From: Prevotella sp. E9-3
GTDB taxonomy: Bacteria > Bacteroidota > Bacteroidia > Bacteroidales > Bacteroidaceae
Assembly (NCBI RefSeq): GCF_022024015.1
Contig: NZ_CP091786.1
Location: 1,302,001 to 1,366,000, forward strand
Length of the DNA: 64,000 nt
Reading direction: 5' to 3'
Shown here in pieces: positions 60,406 through 64,000 of this stretch. The notes beneath the pieces are model-generated. The model saw only the letters and a program-made list of their open reading frames with translations. It was not told the DNA's origin and made no database searches. The number at the start of each line of letters is the position of its first letter. Within the stretch, counting starts at the first letter, position 1. A program made the translations under genes and the position numbers.

Positions 60406-61546
60406 ACAATTGCTGAACACCATCTTCAATTTCCACCTTGTGGGTCCATCCCAACTGATGAAGTTTTTCAACATCAATCAGCTTGCGCATCGTTCCGTCT
60501 GGCTTAGAACTGTCAAACTCGATGGTACCTTCATAACCTACCGACTTGGCTACCAGTTCTGAAAGCTGGCGGATGGTCAGTTCCTTGCCTGTTCCTACAT
60601 TAATATGGCAATTGCGAATCTCGCCTAGTTTAGGAATGGCGCCTCCTCGCCCTGCGCTATGATTCCTGTCAACGGCTCCATCGGTGGTTGCTCCGTAATG
60701 AACGCTTGAGTATTTCTCTATGCCGATGATGTCGCTGAAGTTGACGTTCAGCAGCACGTGGACGGAAGCGTCGGCCATATCCTCGCTCCAGAGAAATTCG
60801 CGGAGTGGGGTACCGGTGCCCCAAAGGACCACGCGATTGCTGTAGATACCGTATTTCTCTAAAACCTTCAGAATCTCTTCTTTCGAAGCATTACCTGTCA
60901 CTCCTTCAACCGGTCGCTTGTTCAAGTCAATAGCTATCTTTTCCCACTCGCCATCGTGAATCAGTTTGGCCAGATACACCTTACGCATCATGGCTGGCAT
61001 CACATGACTGTTCTCCAGGTGGAAATTGTCGTTAGGACCATAGAGGTTGGTGGGCATCACGGCAATATAGTTGGTACCATACTGCAGGTTGTAGCTCTCA
61101 CACATTTTCAAACCGGCTATCTTGGCGATGGCATACTCCTCGTTGGTATATTCCAAGGGCGAAGTGAGCAGGCAATCTTCTTTCATGGGTTGTGGAGCAT
61201 TCTTCGGGTAAATACAGGTTGATCCCAGGAATAGAAGCTTTTTCACATGATGAGCAAATGCTTCGCTAATGACGTTGCATTGGATTTTCATGTTCATCAT
61301 GATAAAGTCGGCACGATACAGGCTATTGGCCATAATGCCGCCTACGAAAGCTGCTGCCAACACGACGGCATCTGGCTGTTCTTCGTCAAAGAACTTCCTG
61401 ACTGCCACCTGATCGGTAAGGTCCAGTTCCTTATGTGAACGACCTACGAGGTTGGTATATCCTCTATGTAGTAAATTATTCCAAATAGCGGAACCCACAA
61501 GTCCGTGGTGTCCCGCTACGTAGATTTTAGAATCTTTATTCAGCAT
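60374..61546 (-). CDS. fcl: GDP-L-fucose synthase
   Basis: 390 residues. NAD(P)-binding GHHGLVGSAIW (about 13-23), AAAFVGGIMANS, the Ser loop FLGSTCIYP and the catalytic YAIAK (about 139-143) followed by NLYGPNDNF are those of the epimerase/reductase that turns GDP-4-keto-6-deoxy-mannose into GDP-L-fucose. The Bacteroidota form carries a long insertion after about residue 255 (SVHYGATTDGAVDRNHSAGRGG), seen here as well. It lies 48 bp after manC. GDP-mannose 4,6-dehydratase, the step between them, is not in the window. Confidence 0.94.
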   Translation of the reverse strand: MLNKDSKIYVAGHHGLVGSAIWNNLLHRGYTNLVGRSHKELDLTDQVAVRKFFDEEQPDAVVLAAAFVGGIMANSLYRADFIMMNMKIQCNVISEAFAHHVKKLLFLGSTCIYPKNAPQPMKEDCLLTSPLEYTNEEYAIAKIAGLKMCESYNLQYGTNYIAVMPTNLYGPNDNFHLENSHVMPAMMRKVYLAKLIHDGEWEKIAIDLNKRPVEGVTGNASKEEILKVLEKYGIYSNRVVLWGTGTPLREFLWSEDMADASVHVLLNVNFSDIIGIEKYSSVHYGATTDGAVDRNHSAGRGGAIPKLGEIRNCHINVGTGKELTIRQLSELVAKSVGYEGTIEFDSSKPDGTMRKLIDVEKLHQLGWTHKVEIEDGVQQLFDWYKESLVN

Positions 61547-61606
61547 TCCTTTGATTCTCTCTTTATGTTCCTTTGATTCTCTCTTTCTGTTCCTTTAGTT
61601 CTCACC
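61546..61606. repeat. 22-bp tandem repeats at the manC/fcl junction
   Basis: Units at 61546-61567 and 61568-61589 and a partial third to about 61606 inside manC. On the minus strand each carries AAAGGAA, a possible ribosome-binding site. Sequence is unrelated to arrays A-C. Confidence 0.9.
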
Positions 61607-62662
61607 CGAGAATTGCTTGATTCGTTGCTCTTCCGAAAGCTTGCAGATGAGTAACGTATCATCATGCTCGGCAACGATATATCCGTCTAGTCCTTGAACC
61701 ACTACTTTCTTTTCTTGTGTGGTATGAACGATAGTGTCGTGGCATTCTACGAGTTGTACGTCTGTTCCGATAGCAGCATTGCCGTAGAGGTCGCGTTTCG
61801 ATTGGGTGAGTAGTGAGCCCCAAGTGCCAAGATCGCTCCATCCGAAGTCGGCAGGACAAACAAATATCTCTTCAGCCTTCTCCATAATAGCGTAGTCAAC
61901 GGAAATGTTCTCGCAGGTTGGGAATTTCTCGTTTACTATAGCTTGCTCTTCCGGCGTTCCGTAAACGGGTAGCATCTGTTCGAAAATCTTTGCCATTCGA
62001 GGCTGGTACACTCGGAATGCGTTCACAATAGTGTTTACGTTCCAGATGAATATACCTGCGTTCCAATAGTAGTTGTTCTGTTGAATATACTCCATAGCCG
62101 TCTCAAGGTCGGGCTTTTCGCGGAACGAGTCAACTCGGTAGATATTCTTGTTGCTTAATGATGAAGCTCCCAAGTTAGCCTGAATATACCCATAGCCGGT
62201 TTCAGGACGTGTGGGTTTCATGCCCAAGGTGACGATGGCGTCACTCTCGCCGGTATAGTTCATACAAGATTTAATCACCCGGCGGAATTCTTCTACATCC
62301 ATCACGATATGATCAGAGGGAGTCACCACAATATTTGCCTTTGGGTCCTTCTTCTTGATGCGCCACGAAACGTAGGCTATACAAGGGGCTGTGTTCCTAC
62401 GGCAAGGTTCGCACAATATATTCTCTTTGGGTATCGAAGGCAGCTGCTCAGCCACGATGTCGGCATATCTGGCATTTGTTACTACCCAGATGTTCTCGGG
62501 TTCAACAAGCGTTCCGAAGCGTTCGACGGTAAGTTGCAATAGTGTCTTACCCGTACCCAACACGTCTATAAACTGCTTGGGTCTCTCGGAAGTACTCATA
62601 GGCCAGAAACGACTGCCTACACCGCCTGCCATGATAACAATATGATTGTTTATTCGAGCCAT
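61595..62662 (-). CDS. manC: Mannose-1-phosphate guanylyltransferase
   Basis: 355 residues from ATG 62662 (MARINNHIVIMAGG); the longer frame runs into the promoter. The nucleotidyltransferase signature IMAGGVGSRFWPMSTSERPKQF (read in two halves, about 9-18 and 19-30), TPSDHIVMD (about 113-121) and FREKPDLETA are seen, with a short beta-helix end. It makes GDP-mannose from mannose 1-phosphate and GTP. No phosphomannose isomerase domain is fused. First gene of the manC-fcl-mnmA string; supplies GDP-mannose/fucose for surface glycans, protein O-glycans or the polysaccharide locus. Confidence 0.94.
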   Translation of the reverse strand: MARINNHIVIMAGGVGSRFWPMSTSERPKQFIDVLGTGKTLLQLTVERFGTLVEPENIWVVTNARYADIVAEQLPSIPKENILCEPCRRNTAPCIAYVSWRIKKKDPKANIVVTPSDHIVMDVEEFRRVIKSCMNYTGESDAIVTLGMKPTRPETGYGYIQANLGASSLSNKNIYRVDSFREKPDLETAMEYIQQNNYYWNAGIFIWNVNTIVNAFRVYQPRMAKIFEQMLPVYGTPEEQAIVNEKFPTCENISVDYAIMEKAEEIFVCPADFGWSDLGTWGSLLTQSKRDLYGNAAIGTDVQLVECHDTIVHTTQEKKVVVQGLDGYIVAEHDDTLLICKLSEEQRIKQFSGEN

Positions 62663-62689
62663 AGTTGTTTGTTTTAATGTAATAATCGG

Positions 62690-62721
62690 CAAAATTATAC
62701 AAAAAAAACGAATATAACAAA
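62690..62721 (-). promoter_or_regulatory. Consensus promoter of manC
   Basis: Minus strand TTTG (62718-62721), 20 nt, TAATTTTG (62690-62697). Leader about 20 nt. Confidence 0.8.
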
Positions 62722-62739
62722 TAAATAGATAATTTTATG

Positions 62740-62988
62740 TTATTGGGCACCTATCACAACATTCGTGTTTCCTGTAACCTCGGCATTATTGCCACCGCCA
62801 TAGACGTTGCCCCGGATATCGACTCCAAGAACGGTATATTTCTTGTAGTAGGTCGTTCCTTCTTCGGCCAAGCCTGTAGCTACATCATAATTGTTTCCAT
62901 TGCGGATGTAGTAGCCTTTGCCAGTCAAACTAGTACTTGTGGCAACAGGTACCGCCATATAGATGTCGTCTCCTACGAGCGTACCTAA
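62740..62988 (-). pseudogene. C-terminal remnant of a large repeat-rich surface protein
   Basis: An 82-codon frame, LGTLVGDDIY ... TNVVIGAQ, ends in TAA but has a stop (62989-62991) immediately before it and no start, RBS or promoter suited to the internal ATG at 62958. The motif GNVYGGGNNAEVTGNT is the repeat typical of very large Prevotella surface proteins. I read it as the tail of such a gene whose 5' part is gone. A short expressed ORF from 62958 cannot be excluded. Confidence 0.7.
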
Positions 62989-63564
62989 TTACATAATTTT
63001 ATATAATTAACACTATTTTTTTTGATTGAGTTTTTTGAAAGAAAACTTACTCCTATATTTGTGTGTTAATGGAAATGGATAAATGGTGCAAAAAGTGACC
63101 AATTTTGCCTTGGTTTTACGTGCTTAATCGGGCCCAAAACTCGCGTCAAATTCACCAAACGGAAAGTGGTCGGAAATACGCTAGTTTTGACGAGTCTTGG
63201 TTTCTTTTAGAACTGTTTGATTATCAAGATGTTGTGTCTATATTGGTAATCTTCTGATATGCCTCTGTTGTAGAACTTCTATTATGCTGCAATGGGACTT
63301 CTGCTATACTGCAACCACCGTTCAGTTGCAATGCAACTACCATTCAGTTGCAATGCAATTACCATTCAGTTGCAATGCAACTACCATTCTATTGCAGTAT
63401 AGCGGACATTGAGTTGTACTTTAACGATTTTAGTTGAGTACTTCGAGTCTTATTTGTATTTTCGATTGACTTTGGTTAATACTTATTGTTAATCTCAGTT
63501 GACTGTTGTTGTTGCTTATTTATGATATCAGTTGACGATGTTTGTTTCTATTCACAAATTAGGT
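62989..63564. other. Gene-free region between remnant and insertion sequence
   Basis: No credible gene. Holds array C (63263-63416) and a conserved flank (63416-63437); the remainder shows only a faint 22-bp rhythm (to about 63540). Confidence 0.75.
63263..63416. repeat. 22-bp tandem array C (seven units)
   Basis: Contiguous 22-bp units from 63263; the best are 63307-63328, 63329-63350, 63351-63372 and 63373-63394. Core TACCATTCAGTTGCAATGC, with palindromic arms GTTGCA/TGCAAC around one A. No spacers. Same family as arrays A and B. Confidence 0.93.
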
Positions 63565-64000
63565 TGTGCCCCAAAGTCGTCTGCAAAGCTACACAAATAA
63601 TTTCATGCAGCCAAGCTTTTGATGGCCTTTTCTCTGTAGCTTGTCCACTTTTTCTTCAGTTCTCCCGTGCAGAGCGCCGCTTCTGCAGGCGTTCTCCAGT
63701 CAAGACTCATATGCGGACGCTCGTTGTTGTAGAAGTCGATGGCAGCCTTCAAAGCCTTCCTGACCTCCTGTATTGAGAAGAAAGACATTCCCTGAAGCAG
63801 CTCGTTCTTGACGATGCCGTTGACACGTTCTGCCACAGCATTGTCCTTTGGGTCTCCACATTCGGTCATGCTGATCTTAATGTTGTGTTCTCTCAAGATG
63901 TCCGTATAGGCGTAGCTTGCGTACTGTACGCCACGGTCAGAGTGGTGAATAAGATCAACATCCCGTCTGCCTCCAAGCCGGCCCAATGCCATTTCCAGGG
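63565..64000 (-). mobile_element. IS3-family insertion sequence, 3' end only
   Basis: The left boundary is set at TGTGCCCCAAAGTCG (63565 on), a TG-starting sequence placed as an IS3-type terminal repeat just outside the transposase stop. The other end lies beyond the window, so the boundary is not proven. Confidence 0.65.
63603..64000 (-). CDS. IS3-family transposase (OrfB integrase core), 5' part outside window
   Basis: The frame stays open to the window edge, so only the C-terminal 132 residues are visible. They include the second catalytic Asp in HHSDRGVQYAS and the catalytic Glu in DPKDNAVAERVNGIVKNEL, followed by YNNERPHMSLDWRTPAEA, the standard ending of IS3-family DDE transposases. 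It cuts and joins the ends of the element. No frameshift or internal stop is seen in the visible part, so the copy may be intact. OrfA and the first Asp would lie to the right. Confidence 0.93.
   Translation of the reverse strand, partial: LEMALGRLGGRRDVDLIHHSDRGVQYASYAYTDILREHNIKISMTECGDPKDNAVAERVNGIVKNELLQGMSFFSIQEVRKALKAAIDFYNNERPHMSLDWRTPAEAALCTGELKKKWTSYREKAIKSLAA

Noticed and set aside
61546..61606. The 22-bp repeats at the manC/fcl junction as another array of the A-C family
   Set aside because: Same period but no sequence likeness; it is a local duplication of the manC end.
62737..62988. A plus-strand frame over the surface-protein remnant
   Set aside because: The minus-strand frame shows the known GNVYGGGN repeat; the plus frame is its complement.
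63263..63416. The 22-bp arrays as CRISPR arrays
   Set aside because: Units are contiguous without spacers, too short and too divergent, and no cas gene is in the window.

Overview
The window looks like a chromosome segment of a Prevotella-type Bacteroidota. The reasons are the repeated Bacteroidota promoter pattern (TTTG, 19-20 nt, TAnnTTTG, usually followed by GCA), an outer-membrane and lipoprotein-rich gene content, a C-terminal type IX-like sorting domain, gldE, DUF5689 and DUF5686 proteins, a bacterial inositol-lipid cluster and a Wza/Wzz/EpsG polysaccharide locus. Species cannot be fixed from the sequence alone.

Layout. 1-6.3 kb: the 3' part of a large CotH/lamin-tail surface protein and an outer-membrane beta-barrel protein. 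6.4-11.8 kb (minus): an operon of a TonB-dependent receptor, a DUF5689 lipoprotein and a lipoprotein with three OB-fold-like repeats, closed by a bidirectional terminator. 11.9-20.5 kb: an inositol-lipid island. PgpA-like, GtrA, CDP-alcohol transferase and AUR1/PAP2-like genes run leftward, followed in the same operon by a Wzi-like protein and a small lipoprotein; myo-inositol-phosphate synthase and a DUF5686 protein run rightward. 20.5-23.4 kb: a gene-free stretch with a 22-bp repeat array, an autonomous LacI-type regulator and a low-complexity secreted protein.

23.5-44.6 kb (minus): a Wzx/Wzy-type exopolysaccharide locus. It holds two SLBB exporters, Wzz, an EpsG polymerase, a flippase, one GT2 and three GT4 transferases, two initiating transferases (polytopic and monotopic) and a CapD-like dehydratase. 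An AAA/PD-(D/E)XK gene and a glycosidase-like gene sit inside it, and ssrA (tmRNA) lies between the two SLBB genes. 44.8-62.7 kb: mostly housekeeping genes: acyl-CoA ligase with an XRE-cupin regulator, mutS2, tRNA-Ser, nspC, a clostripain-like lipoprotein, gldE, ssb, a Gly-Leu-Leu-Gly tRNA cluster, a GH25 lysozyme, mnmA, fcl and manC. 62.7-64 kb: a decayed surface-protein tail, another 22-bp array and the end of an IS3-family element that runs off the window.

The least explained content is non-coding. Three distant intergenic regions carry the same family of 22-bp tandem arrays, one of them inverted, with matching end units. ssrA and tRNA-Ser are both followed by a partial copy of their own T-arm/3' end joined to a triloop hairpin; a third copy of that hairpin lies inside mutS2. 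A 250-bp element with 31-bp terminal inverted repeats and a pair of 61-bp inverted repeats are also present. Many operon junctions carry short tandem duplications of 7, 15, 22, 25, 28 or 32 bp. All coordinates and motifs were read by eye; no database search was run.
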